Part shown: positions 18,450 to 27,250 of the stretch, in pieces
How positions within the stretch are numbered: the stretch's first letter is position 1
Layout of the letters: every line of letters begins with the position of its first letter
Assembly (NCBI GenBank): GCA_030372985.1
Contig: JAUCQB010000021.1
Location: forward strand, 1-64,000
DNA length: 64,000 nt
Origin: Phycisphaerae bacterium
GTDB taxonomy: Bacteria > Planctomycetota > Phycisphaerae > UBA1845 > PWPN01
Direction: 5' to 3'
The notes under the pieces: model-generated
Databases searched by the model: none
The model's input: only the letters and a program-made list of their open reading frames with translations
Told to the model about the DNA's origin: nothing
Program-made: the position numbers and the translations under genes

Positions 18450-19916
18450 ATGACCCGCTGGTCAATTTGGTTAAGCGTCTGTAGTCTGCCGTTCACCTCT
18501 GTGGGGCTCACCGCAGCACCCGGACCAGGGTCAACAGCCTCGGCCCCATCGGACCCATCCGACCTTGATCAAATTGCGCGAGCGGTTAAGAGCCTTCCCG
18601 TCTTCAGCCTGATCTGCACAGGCACGGTTAGAGAGGAGACGATCACGGTCGGGAAGCACCCCTTGGTACAGGCATGTCCCACGATCAAGATTGGCCGTGT
18701 TTTCTTCGGTGATCCCGAGATTGACCAAATAGCCGCAGACGGCCGATCCGTCGGACTGCGGACGGGGGAATCGTATCTGCTTTTTGCCCAAGGCGGGCCA
18801 CAAGTCAAGTGGATCATGGAGGCTCTGCCTGATACGCCGAAGGCACAGGAACTGGTGCGGGCGGCGATTCTTGGCAAGCTGCGGCAGCAACAGGAGGAGG
18901 TTCAACAGAACTTCACTGATGTCAGCCGAAGCCTCGATGCCGCGGAAAGACTGCTGCTTGAATACCTGCGCCGGGTATCACAGGCCCTTCCCGACCATCC
19001 GTATCTGGGCGAAAAGGCGATGGCCAGCGTCAGGATTCGAAGAGTCGCGTGCCCTCCGGGTGTTTACGTCAGGATTGAAGGGGGAATGCGGGAGGTCGAG
19101 ACGAGCGAAGGACGCCGACCGGTCCCTCAAGGTCGAGACGGTATATTGCTGTGGGTGGCGCTGGGGGTCGCTCAACGACACCCCTTTGCGATTGGCGCGC
19201 CTGCCTTCCCCTGGGGAGACGTCAGTTATGGAAACGCTTCCACGCCGAGTGAGGCCGGGCGCGAGCAGCTTACGTTTTTCAGGAGCGATACACTTTTCGA
19301 TCCCTCTTATGCCTTTCCTTTCTGTCTTCAGGTAGAAGAACCGTACGTCCGCAACGGCACTCATGAGGTCGGTGACAAGTTAATCCTCCTCTTTCACGAG
19401 CTAGGTGAAGCGTACCGCGAGTTGTGCACGAGGCCGCCCCAGGATGTCGACGCTGCACTTGACTGCCTGCGATCACTCTCCGGACAACAGGTGGTCACTT
19501 CTCGACCCCTCGTGCATCGGATCCTTGCTCCCGCCTTCCTGGCCTACAAGGCTCTCGATAAGGAGTTCGCATCGGGACGAATGACGGACGAGCAGAAACG
19601 CCGGGTGGTTCCTGCACTCATCGGCCTGCTGACAGATCGCACAATCGTTGCCGATGAGACGCCTTACGACGGACCGATCACGCGAAGCCACCACATGGCA
19701 TATCCGCTCTTGACTGCAATTACCGGACAGACCTTACCGGCACCGCTGCCCTCGAAACCCAGGGGAGGAAGAGCTCCTGCCTTTTGGCTCGACAGTCAGC
19801 CGGAGAACGACAGGGAAGCCAAGAACGTAGCGGAGAGGCTTGAGGCCTGGAAAAAGTGGTGGCAGGCTCAGGATGCCGCGCACCATAAGGGGGCGAGTTC
19901 GGGAAAAGCACACTGA
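18450..19916 (+). CDS. Secreted protein of unknown function
   Basis: A 488-residue protein. The ATG follows GAAGGAGAGCCCA, and the N-terminus MTRWSIWLSVCSLPFTSVGL is a signal peptide. The early mature part has a hydrophobic-polar pattern (SLICTGTVREETI, IKIGRVFFGD, YLLFAQGGP) suggesting a small beta domain that may be an OB-like or NTF2-like barrel; this is a guess. The second half is helical and polar and ends Lys/Gly-rich. No catalytic motif was recognised. A monocistronic layout is likely. Confidence 0.6.
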   Translation: MTRWSIWLSVCSLPFTSVGLTAAPGPGSTASAPSDPSDLDQIARAVKSLPVFSLICTGTVREETITVGKHPLVQACPTIKIGRVFFGDPEIDQIAADGRSVGLRTGESYLLFAQGGPQVKWIMEALPDTPKAQELVRAAILGKLRQQQEEVQQNFTDVSRSLDAAERLLLEYLRRVSQALPDHPYLGEKAMASVRIRRVACPPGVYVRIEGGMREVETSEGRRPVPQGRDGILLWVALGVAQRHPFAIGAPAFPWGDVSYGNASTPSEAGREQLTFFRSDTLFDPSYAFPFCLQVEEPYVRNGTHEVGDKLILLFHELGEAYRELCTRPPQDVDAALDCLRSLSGQQVVTSRPLVHRILAPAFLAYKALDKEFASGRMTDEQKRRVVPALIGLLTDRTIVADETPYDGPITRSHHMAYPLLTAITGQTLPAPLPSKPRGGRAPAFWLDSQPENDREAKNVAERLEAWKKWWQAQDAAHHKGASSGKAH

Positions 19917-20048
19917 ACCGTCGGGCTTTTTTCAGAGGCCACCATCGCCCCCTGCTGAGGGCAGGGGACCGACTCCTCGGCAGCAGGTCCAAGCGTCCGA
20001 ATCAGTCAGGCAGTCCGCGGCAGGCCGATCATGCCCTTCTCTTCTCGA

Positions 20049-20077
20049 TTGCTCATCGCCCTGGATGTTCGTAGAAT
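20049..20077 (+). promoter_or_regulatory. Sigma-70-like promoter placed for a leaderless mRNA
   Basis: TTGCTC (20049-20054), a 17-bp spacer and TAGAAT (20072-20077). The ATG at 20086 is 8 nt after the -10 box, so the expected start of transcription falls at or just before the ATG. No Shine-Dalgarno sequence can fit. Confidence 0.55.
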
Positions 20078-20085
20078 GAACCATC

Positions 20086-20775
20086 ATGGACCCGCCCCCG
20101 ACAGACGCGAGTTCCTTCACCTCCCCCCGATTGGCTGAGTTCTTCAGCCTGGAGGGCCTCGTCTTGAGAGAAGACCTGCAACAGGACAAGCGATCCGCGC
20201 TCCTGGCCGTCGTCCGAATGTTCGACGACTTCCAGGTGCCCTACGCAATCACAGGGGGAGTTGCCCTGCAGTTGTACTCGACTGCGGTTCGATATACCGT
20301 TGATCTTGACGTTGTGACCTCTCGGCGCGAGTTCAAGCCCATCAGCGACGCCAAACCTTGGGCGCGATACGGTATGGAGCTTGTTTTCGACCGCCGCCGA
20401 TACATCCAACTCCGGCACCCGGCGAGCAACGTAGACATCGACGTCAATCTCGACACGCGTTTTCTTCCGCTCCTCGAGACCCCCACCATCGAGCATGTGG
20501 AAGGAACGCCCGTCCGGTTTGTCTCCCTGGTCGGTCTCGCCGTCGCCAAGCTTCGAACCCAGCGCCACGACTGGCCGCGGAACGAGGAAAAACGACTCCA
20601 GGACCGCGTTGACCTCATGCGAGTGCTGCGGGCCAATCCGCAGATCGCAGAGCCTGTGCGGGTTCACCCCCTCACCAACGACGAAATGCGCCAGATCCTC
20701 GACCAGATCCTCGCCGATCTGCAAAAACCCTCCAGCGACGAACTGCCTCCTGAGGACGGCGCCGACGATACCTGA
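20086..20775 (+). CDS. Nucleotidyltransferase-fold protein (AbiEii-like)
   Basis: A 229-residue protein. YAITGGVALQLY followed by YTVDLDVV matches the GG...DhDhhh pattern of minimal nucleotidyltransferases, with the DLD acidic pair as metal ligands. A third acidic site is likely in VDIDVNLD. Relatives occur as AbiEii/MenT-type toxins or as stand-alone proteins; no antitoxin-like gene is adjacent, so a toxin role is not claimed. The start is supported by a promoter whose -10 box lies 8 nt upstream, implying a leaderless message. The C-terminus is acidic (PPEDGADDT). Confidence 0.65.
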   Translation: MDPPPTDASSFTSPRLAEFFSLEGLVLREDLQQDKRSALLAVVRMFDDFQVPYAITGGVALQLYSTAVRYTVDLDVVTSRREFKPISDAKPWARYGMELVFDRRRYIQLRHPASNVDIDVNLDTRFLPLLETPTIEHVEGTPVRFVSLVGLAVAKLRTQRHDWPRNEEKRLQDRVDLMRVLRANPQIAEPVRVHPLTNDEMRQILDQILADLQKPSSDELPPEDGADDT

Positions 20776-20881
20776 CCCGGCTGTTAGACCCCTTCAAGGC
20801 GCGCATCGAAGCCCTCGCAACTGATCAGCTTAAGGTGCATGGTTCATCCCCCACACGGCCGTCGGGATCTGCCGACTCTGG

Positions 20882-20905
20882 TATACCGTCCGATTCAACG
20901 GTATA
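20882..20905. promoter_or_regulatory. Inverted repeat, candidate operator
   Basis: TATACCGT at 20882-20889 and its exact reverse complement ACGGTATA at 20898-20905, separated by 8 bp. It lies 55 bp before the dehydratase ATG. The arm spacing suits a dimeric repressor. No regulator gene is next to it. Confidence 0.5.
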
Positions 20906-20959
20906 AGATCGCGGCGCAAGTAAGGATGCCCCATCGGGGCAGCAGAGGAGAACTCGTTC

Positions 20960-22138
20960 ATGAAGATCACCGCCATCGAAACGCACGTCTGCAACGCCCG
21001 GATGCGGAACTGGGTTTTCGTCAAAGTCATCACCGATCAGCCCGGCCTGTGGGGCTGGGGCGAGGCCACGCTCGAGTGGCACACGCGGGCGGTGGTCGGG
21101 GCGATTCAGGACATCGAGCCGCTGCTGATCGGTGAAGACCCCACGCGCGTCGAGCACCTCTGGCAGATGATGTACCGTCAGCACTTTTGGCACGCCAACG
21201 GCATTATCCGAGCCACCGCCATGAGCGGGATCGATCTGGCCCTCTGGGACATCGTCGGCAAGATCCACAATGTCCCGTGCCACAGGCTCTGGGGCGGCCC
21301 GGTCCGCGACTACATCCGCACCTATTGCCACCTCGGCGGCGGCCGGATGGAGGATTTCTACGAAACGAACCCAGCCGACGCGACCCGCTTCGCCGAACTG
21401 GCCCGCAAGGCGGTCGAGGACGGCTTCACTGCGTTCAAGACCATGGCCGTGCCCTGGACCATGCCGATCGAGGGTCTTCGCCCGATCAAGTACGCCGAAG
21501 CCTGCGTCCGATCGATGCGCGAGGCGGTCGGCGACGACATCGACCTCATGGTCGATTGCCACGCCCGCCCGTCGCCGCGGATGGGCGTGCTCTTCGCCAA
21601 AGCACTCGAACCCTACGGCCTCTACTGGTTCGAGGAGCCCTGCTGGCCCGAAACGGTCGACGGCCTGGCCGAGGTCCAACGTGCGGTGGTCACGCCCATC
21701 GCCACCGGCGAGCGGCTCATCAGCCAGCACGGCTTCCGCGAACTGCTCGAAAAGAAAGCGTGCAGCATCATCCAGCCCGACATCACCCATGTCGGCGGCC
21801 TCAGCGAGGCCCGGCGCGTCGCCGCCATGGCCGAGGTCTACCGCGTCGCCATGGCCCCCCACAACCCCCAGGGACCGGTCAGCACCGCCGCGTCGCTGGA
21901 GTTCGGTTTCGCCACGCCGAGCTATATCATCTGCGAGGCCGTCCATCTCGACGTCCCCTGGCGCCAGGACGTCGTAAAGGAGGTATTTGCTGTAGAAAAG
22001 AAGGGACGCATTGTCCGCCCCGGCACCAAGCCCGGCCTGGGCATCGAAATCAACGAAGCCGAGGTCAAAAAACACCCGTTCCAGCAGGAACTCCCCCAGC
22101 GCGTCTTCTACCCCGACGGCAGCGTCGGCGACTGGTGA
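20960..22138 (+). CDS. Enolase-superfamily sugar-acid dehydratase, galactonate dehydratase-like
   Basis: A 392-residue cytosolic enzyme of the mandelate racemase subgroup. An N-terminal capping domain begins [12 protein letters not shown]; the barrel holds metal ligands D199 (in VDCH), E225 (in WFEEP) and E251 (in TGER). H201 two residues after the first ligand and H301 in APHNPQGP are the expected acid/base residues, as in D-galactonate dehydratase, which converts galactonate to a 2-keto-3-deoxy acid. The exact sugar acid is not certain. A ribosome-binding site (AGAGGAGAAC) precedes the ATG, and a terminator follows. Confidence 0.82.
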   Translation: MKITAIETHVCNARMRNWVFVKVITDQPGLWGWGEATLEWHTRAVVGAIQDIEPLLIGEDPTRVEHLWQMMYRQHFWHANGIIRATAMSGIDLALWDIVGKIHNVPCHRLWGGPVRDYIRTYCHLGGGRMEDFYETNPADATRFAELARKAVEDGFTAFKTMAVPWTMPIEGLRPIKYAEACVRSMREAVGDDIDLMVDCHARPSPRMGVLFAKALEPYGLYWFEEPCWPETVDGLAEVQRAVVTPIATGERLISQHGFRELLEKKACSIIQPDITHVGGLSEARRVAAMAEVYRVAMAPHNPQGPVSTAASLEFGFATPSYIICEAVHLDVPWRQDVVKEVFAVEKKGRIVRPGTKPGLGIEINEAEVKKHPFQQELPQRVFYPDGSVGDW

Positions 22139-22152
22139 GCCATCTTGATGAG

Positions 22153-22181
22153 CCCGGCGGTTGATCCGCCGGGTGATTCTT
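22153..22181 (+). terminator. Intrinsic terminator after the dehydratase gene
   Basis: An 8-bp GC stem, CCCGGCGG (22153-22160) with CCGCCGGG (22166-22173), a TTGAT loop, and then TGATTCTT. The stem is strong but the T-tract is imperfect. Confidence 0.65.
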
Positions 22182-22217
22182 GCGATGAAAGACCGCGCGT
22201 GCTTCCCTGAGAAGTGT

Positions 22218-22421
22218 TCACATCGCCTTCTTGTGCTTGGCGATCAACTTTCGGACGGCGGGAACAAGCTCGACGGGGACCTCCATGAGCGAGTGCGTCC
22301 GATCCTCATACGCAGCCTCGTCCTCGGCGACAGCCTCATCCTCCGTCTGACCTTCGTAATGATCCAGGACTCGACGCACGCGCTGCTCGTCCCAACCCTC
22401 CGGAAATGCTGCTTGTGTCAT
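22218..22421 (-). CDS. Small antitoxin-like protein
   Basis: A 67-residue protein whose ATG overlaps the stop of the upstream gene as ATGA, with CAGGAGAC as ribosome-binding site inside that gene. It is acidic in the centre (TEDEAVAEDEAAYED) and basic at the C-terminus (AKHKKAM). FPEGWDEQRVRRVLDHYE resembles short partner proteins seen next to DUF4258- or BrnT-like toxins. No DNA-binding domain is evident. The antitoxin role is inferred from size, overlap and partner. Confidence 0.55.
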   Translation of the reverse strand: MTQAAFPEGWDEQRVRRVLDHYEGQTEDEAVAEDEAAYEDRTHSLMEVPVELVPAVRKLIAKHKKAM

Positions 22422-22708
22422 GATCGTCTCCTGCGCCGCATTCGTCGCCGGTAGCCTGCCAGAGGTTTGCCCTCCAGAGGATACGCTGTTACCACAAATA
22501 CACTGTCAAGCCCGACATCTGGCACGTACACGACACGCAGATACCGGCCTGCCGCTGTCTGTCCGATAGCCACTCGGCTGCCCTCCAAACCAGGGCGATC
22601 CTCTCCGGGGCGGCCCAGAATCTGCTCAACCTCTTCGGTCGTTACCCCATGCTTCATCAAGTGCGGATATCCGGTTTCCACGTCAATATAGTAGCGTATC
22701 TCTCTCAT
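22418..22708 (-). CDS. Putative toxin, DUF4258/BrnT-like
   Basis: A 96-residue basic protein. Its pattern REIRYYIDVETGYPHLMKHG, then a helix (VTTEEVEQIL), then strands (RVAIGQTAAGRYLRVVYVP, VFVVTAYPL) matches small RelE/BrnT-fold proteins. The C-terminus is a run of Arg residues. It is the first gene of a toxin-first pair with the following 67-residue protein, the order seen in BrnTA and HigBA. Family assignment is by eye only. Confidence 0.55.
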   Translation of the reverse strand: MREIRYYIDVETGYPHLMKHGVTTEEVEQILGRPGEDRPGLEGSRVAIGQTAAGRYLRVVYVPDVGLDSVFVVTAYPLEGKPLAGYRRRMRRRRRS

Positions 22709-22775
22709 CGAATTCTAGTGAGCCCCGGCTTCCCTTTATTCCCGGCTCTGCCTCCTGCCATTTGCGCCGGATCGC

Positions 22776-23762
22776 TTACGGCACAACAATCTCCGGCTCG
22801 CAGGTGGCCTTGGACGGAAGCAACTCCGTCCTCGTCCCCGACGGGAACCACCATTTCGCCCGCCGGGCGTCGCGGCCCTTGCCGCGATCGGCGTCGCTGT
22901 CGCCCTCGCGCTGCCGCTCGATGTGCCCGTCGAAAGCCGCGATGTTGATCGTCCCCCGATGGCGCCACATTTCCTTTCGGAGGAAATCGCCACGATAGGT
23001 CACCGGCCCCTCGTCGTGCGACCGCCACGCACCCTGCGACGAGAAACCCCAGTTGGCATTGGCGATCTCGCCTCGGGTCTTGGAGACGATGTGGGCATCG
23101 GCCAGAAAGGCTTTGCCCGCCGGCTGCTTGATCAGATCCGGTTTGGGCACGTACCGCGCAGGGATGCAGTCTTCATGCCACCAGAGGGTGCCGGCTGTCT
23201 CACCGGTCTTTGCCTTGTCGCCGACGTAGGTGAAGAATCGTGAAATGGCGTAGCTCGGCGCCAGCGTGTCGGCTGGTATCAGGTCCATCAGCTCGGGATA
23301 GCTGACCGGGCCGGTTCTGCGGCGGTTTGTCGGGCACTGCGGCACCGCGCTGACCGCAGCTGTGTAGCGTTGCTTGAAGTCGCGAGGAGCGCGGGTGCCG
23401 AACTCCTTCAGAAGGGGGCTCGCCCAGTCGAACACCTGCAGGGCGGGGTAATGATCGCGACTGGCCGTGGGTGTGTAGGCCCCGGCGGCGAAACCGGGCG
23501 GCGCTCCGTTACCGCTGGTATTGGGCGAGCCGACAAGCCAGCCCCTTTGCTCCAGGCCGTAGGCTGTGGCCGCAAGGCTGATCTGCTTGAGATTCGACCC
23601 GCAGACGGCCGCCCTTGCCAGTTCCCGCGCCCCCGACAGGCTCGGCAGCAGAATCGCCATCAGCAGAGCGACCATTGCCACCACGACCAGTACCTCGATC
23701 AACGAGAAACCGGCCGGACGTAAGCCGCTCCGGAACAGGGCAACCTGGGACCCCAGAAACAT
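22776..23762 (-). CDS. Prepilin-type (DUF1559-like) protein
   Basis: A 328-residue protein. The ATG follows GGAGGCACAT. The N-terminus has a type IV prepilin cleavage/methylation motif: RPAGFSLIEVLVVVAMVA followed by a long hydrophobic helix, with cleavage expected between Gly and Phe. The rest is a Gly/Ser/Tyr-rich pseudopilin-like domain, and NIAAFDGHIE near the C-terminus recalls the H-x9-DG motif region of this planctomycete-expanded family. Such proteins are numerous in planctomycetes and their partners are mostly unknown. No secretion ATPase is adjacent. Confidence 0.85.
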   Translation of the reverse strand: MFLGSQVALFRSGLRPAGFSLIEVLVVVAMVALLMAILLPSLSGARELARAAVCGSNLKQISLAATAYGLEQRGWLVGSPNTSGNGAPPGFAAGAYTPTASRDHYPALQVFDWASPLLKEFGTRAPRDFKQRYTAAVSAVPQCPTNRRRTGPVSYPELMDLIPADTLAPSYAISRFFTYVGDKAKTGETAGTLWWHEDCIPARYVPKPDLIKQPAGKAFLADAHIVSKTRGEIANANWGFSSQGAWRSHDEGPVTYRGDFLRKEMWRHRGTINIAAFDGHIERQREGDSDADRGKGRDARRAKWWFPSGTRTELLPSKATCEPEIVVP

Positions 23763-24204
23763 ATGTGCCTCCGTGATGGCCGGTATAGTATCTAAGCACT
23801 ATTGAATGGTCAACAATTCTTTCAGGGTATTTGCTGAACTAAGGAGAGATAAGGCAATCGCAAGCAGGAAGCGGGCAATGGCTCGCATCCCGGTCTCCTG
23901 GAGCTGCACTCAAGGAAGGCATTCCAGAGGCGCCGAACCGTCACCGGGTGCCACGGCAATCGTGAGCCTGATCGCGAGGCCGGACCGCACAGGAATGGAG
24001 CCGGCCCAGGGTGCGGGTTAAGAATCTATCGCAAGGCCAGAGACGCTTATTCCCCTATAAAGCGGCATCCGCCGAAGGAGACTGGATCACGTCACCGGTC
24101 TGTTTTGCCTGCATTGAGTCTCGAAGTGCGCCAAAGGGCAACCATCTCGCAAGCCACGAGGCCGAAATGCCGGCGGCACACGCGTTGGAGGCAGCGCACG
24201 GTGT
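23763..24204. other. Intergenic region, no gene seen
   Basis: This gap lies between the prepilin-like gene (whose promoter should be here) and the 3' end of the protease gene. It starts AT-rich near 23790-23860. No RNA gene, terminator or coding frame was recognised. Confidence 0.35.
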
Positions 24205-26523
24205 TTACGGTTGGGCTTTCACCGGGGCCGGAGTCGCGGCCATCTGTGTCGCGCGGCTTGGCCACGGCTCGTTGCTCTCGAGCCGAATCCGCATCAGTAG
24301 AATCGCCAGGTCCAGTTGCGGATCGCTCTCCGGGTAGTCGTTCGGGTCCTCGCGGGTGACAAAGTCCTCATCATCCTCCTCGTCACCCTCCGTCTCATCT
24401 CCCTCAACGGTGTCCAGGCCGGCAGCCGGTTTCGAGGTTGCCGACGACGGAGTCCCCTTCTCGGATTCTCCCTTGCCCGGCTGGCTGGTGCTGCGGTACG
24501 ACGTCACCCGCTGGATATCGTCGTCGGAGAGCTTGTCCTGGTTCTTGCCCTTGAGGATGTCCCGCTTGAGTTGGAGATCGTAAAGCTTGATTCGCTCCTT
24601 GGGGAACACCCGCGCGGGAATGTCCGCGTCGACTCCCCAGGTGACCGAGTCGTCATCCTTGTGGAGGCACCGGCCGTCGGGCAGGTAGTAAAGCTGTGTG
24701 GTCAGCTTGAGGAAGGCCATGCGGCTGCGGTTCAGCGGCAGGACCTGTTGCACGCTGCCCTTGCCGTAGGTTCGTTCCCCAAGGACCAGGGCCCGCTTGT
24801 GAACCTGCAGAGCTCCGGTCACGATCTCCGAAGCGCTGGCGCTATAGCGGCTGGTGAGGATGATCATCGGGAAGTCGGTGTATGAGGTATCGCTTGGCGA
24901 TGACACTTCCCAAGGGGAACCGTTTCGGTCTTTTGTTGAGACGATCGGTTTGTTCGCCGGCAGGAACATGCCCGAGACGTCTACCGCCGCCTTCAGCGGC
25001 CCGCCCGGATTGTCCCGCAGGTCGAAAACAAGGCCGCGCAGGCCCTGCTTGGTCAAGCCGGCCAGGACTTCTTTCAGTTCGTCGGCGCTGCTCTCCGTAA
25101 AGTTGGTCAGGCGTATGCACGCGATCTTGTGCTTGTCATCGATCATATATTTCCATGCATCATGATCGTCCCGATCAAACCCTTTAATCGACTCGACGCT
25201 GATCTCCTGGCGTTCAAGCTTGAGCTCGAACTCCTCCTCTTCACCCGGCCGTTTCAGGGTCAGATTCACCGTTGTGCCCACCGGTCCGGTGATCTCTCGA
25301 ACCGCCTTGGTGATCGTGTACTTGGCGGCGTTCTTACCGTTGATCTTGGTGATCAGATCTCCGGGGCGCACGCCGGCCCGATAGGCGGGTGAATCCTTCA
25401 GCGGCGATACCACCAGGATCGGTTCACCGTCGTTCTTGCGGATCTGGATGCCCACGCCGCTGAAACGCCCCTGCGTGTGCTTGTTGAATTCCAGGACGTC
25501 GGACGGCCAGATCATGTCGCTGAACCTGTCCAGCGGTTGCAGCGCGCCGTAGGTGAACTCGCGGACCAGCACGGTTTGCGGAAACAACCCGATTTCTTCG
25601 TTAATCTCCAGAACGCGCTCGAAGTGCGCGATCAGTTCGTGCACGGTCAGCGATTCCTTGGCCTCGGCGAATTTGAGCCTCGCCTCCACGCGCGTCGAGA
25701 ACTCGGCCACCGCCTCCTTGTCGTTGAGTTTCTCGAAGACTTCAGCCAGCTTGGGACTCCTGGTCATGAGCAGCACCTGGCGCAGGGCTCCCAGCACGGC
25801 CTCCCGGAAGTCGGGGGTCTTGAGGTAGTCTGTGGAGATCTTGAGGAAGGCATCATAGGCCATGTCCTTGGAGATGTCCGCGACGGCCGATTCCCAATCC
25901 GCCTCCGGTTCATAGGTCAGTTCCAGGCGAATATGGTCCTGGCATCGTTCCAGAGCCTTCCGGTATTCCTTGTCAAGAGGATAGAGGTCCTGCAGGCGAA
26001 CGTACACCCGGGCGGCCGCGTACCACTTGTTCTTCGCCTCGTAATCCTGCGCCGCCTGAAGCGCATTCTCAACGGCCTCGACAACCCAGGGCTCCTTGAC
26101 GAACTCGTCCGGGTCGTCCGCAACGCTGTGGGCCATGGATATGCTGACCAACGCCTGGTGCCGACGCCCGGCCGCGATGTCATCCTTGGCCCAAGAGACG
26201 TACTTGTTGTAGTCCTTGCCGAGTCGCTCCCGACGGCTTTCCTCAAACTCGCCGTATTCGCTCAGCCAACTGTGAACATGAGCAACCCGCTCGTCGCTCA
26301 CTCCGGCCGTGGCCAGGCTGTTGATGATCTCCGTGGCCTGGTCGATCTTGCCCGTGCCGACGAGGCTCAGCCCCTCCAGCCACTTCTCCTGCTGGACCGC
26401 CGAGCCGACGGGCTTGTTCTCTTCGAGCGTATCGGCCGAGGATGCCGGCGGAGAGACCATCACCGCCGGCCCCGCGGCAAACAGACACCACGACACGATG
26501 GAGGTCTTGAGCAGGCGCTTCAT
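24205..26523 (-). CDS. S41-family C-terminal processing protease with PDZ domain
   Basis: A 772-residue exported serine protease. The ATG at 26523 follows AAGGAG and opens a signal peptide (MKRLLKTSIVSWCLFAAGPA). Residues 45-320 are helical and repeat-like, an unusual long N-terminal extension. A PDZ domain follows (about 335-430; GVGIQIRK, PAYRAGVRPGDLITKING). The S41 domain has a predicted nucleophile S563 in RYSASASE and a general base K588 in RTYGKGSVQ, 25 residues later as in E. coli Prc. The C-terminal 60 residues are strongly acidic. It likely processes or degrades periplasmic proteins. Confidence 0.9.
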   Translation of the reverse strand: MKRLLKTSIVSWCLFAAGPAVMVSPPASSADTLEENKPVGSAVQQEKWLEGLSLVGTGKIDQATEIINSLATAGVSDERVAHVHSWLSEYGEFEESRRERLGKDYNKYVSWAKDDIAAGRRHQALVSISMAHSVADDPDEFVKEPWVVEAVENALQAAQDYEAKNKWYAAARVYVRLQDLYPLDKEYRKALERCQDHIRLELTYEPEADWESAVADISKDMAYDAFLKISTDYLKTPDFREAVLGALRQVLLMTRSPKLAEVFEKLNDKEAVAEFSTRVEARLKFAEAKESLTVHELIAHFERVLEINEEIGLFPQTVLVREFTYGALQPLDRFSDMIWPSDVLEFNKHTQGRFSGVGIQIRKNDGEPILVVSPLKDSPAYRAGVRPGDLITKINGKNAAKYTITKAVREITGPVGTTVNLTLKRPGEEEEFELKLERQEISVESIKGFDRDDHDAWKYMIDDKHKIACIRLTNFTESSADELKEVLAGLTKQGLRGLVFDLRDNPGGPLKAAVDVSGMFLPANKPIVSTKDRNGSPWEVSSPSDTSYTDFPMIILTSRYSASASEIVTGALQVHKRALVLGERTYGKGSVQQVLPLNRSRMAFLKLTTQLYYLPDGRCLHKDDDSVTWGVDADIPARVFPKERIKLYDLQLKRDILKGKNQDKLSDDDIQRVTSYRSTSQPGKGESEKGTPSSATSKPAAGLDTVEGDETEGDEEDDEDFVTREDPNDYPESDPQLDLAILLMRIRLESNEPWPSRATQMAATPAPVKAQP

Positions 26524-26999
26524 CAGCACTCCTTCGGGTTGCACTCACCCCTGATCGTTGCCCCCGATTGAAGACGGGTCGACCGGCCGACAAGGCCGAA
26601 TTCCGACTCGGGCCATCGGCCGGATTGGCGGATCCCAGATTCGCCAGGACGGATTGTCGCGCGGCTCGGCGGGACGGCACTCGCTATCCCCTGGACAGGG
26701 CCTCGTCAACCCTTGGCTTGATTATATATACGCCAGATACGTCGGCAAAGCCGCACCCGCGTTCTGCAACGTACACAAAGACGTCGGCGGTTCATCGCCC
26801 CGAGCGCCAGTTTTTCAACGGCGGCCGGTGCGGTTGTGACCGTTTCTGGTCAGAACCAGATCGCGGCTCCCCAATGGCCGGTCTGGTGGCTTCTCAGAAG
26901 CCGCGATGGGCGCGCAGCTGACATAGATCAGTAACCTGCAACATAAACACGATTCGACCGTAGTCGCTTGGCTGAAATGAACTTGGGTGATACAGATGC

Positions 27000-27052
27000 G
27001 CCGCAAGCAGTTTAATTAAAGCCAAAGTGTAGTAACAGGCTGCTCTTGCGGC
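27000..27052. repeat. Long hairpin with AT-rich loop
   Basis: GCCGCAAGCAG (27000-27010) pairs with CTGCTCTTGCGGC (27040-27052) with a 2-nt bulge. The loop includes the palindrome TTTAATTAAA. There is no T-tract, so it is not a standard terminator. Confidence 0.5.
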
Positions 27053-27213
27053 GGCAGAAGCCCAGGCCCGCGATCGCGGTGGTTCCAGGCACCCAGCCAA
27101 GCTTGGACATTTCGCAGACTTCACGAGTCGATGAATGTTCATAAGTTATTACCCTAAATGTATCTATAAATGGAAAAGGCCTGTGAGTTCATGTCAGGAT
27201 CGCAGCACTGTAT

Positions 27214-27242
27214 TTGACTGAGACGGGTCGTTCTGGTATTAT
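27214..27242 (+). promoter_or_regulatory. Sigma-70-like promoter of folC, leaderless architecture
   Basis: TTGACT (27214-27219), a 17-bp spacer and TATTAT (27237-27242), a near-consensus promoter. The folC ATG begins 8 nt after the -10 box, so transcription should begin at the start codon. No ribosome-binding site is present. Confidence 0.7.
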
Positions 27243-27250
27243 CCTGACTT

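Larger units (their letters stand above)
26524..27250. other. Divergent intergenic region between protease and folC
   Basis: No gene was recognised in 727 bp. It is GC-rich on the left and distinctly AT-rich from about 26930. It contains a hairpin at 27000-27052 and the folC promoter at 27214-27242. The AT-rich part may hold other regulatory sites. Confidence 0.5.

Noticed and set aside
20825..22075. A long open frame on the minus strand opposite the dehydratase gene
   Set aside because: It is again a shadow: the plus strand has all enolase-superfamily catalytic residues, while the minus frame resembles no family.
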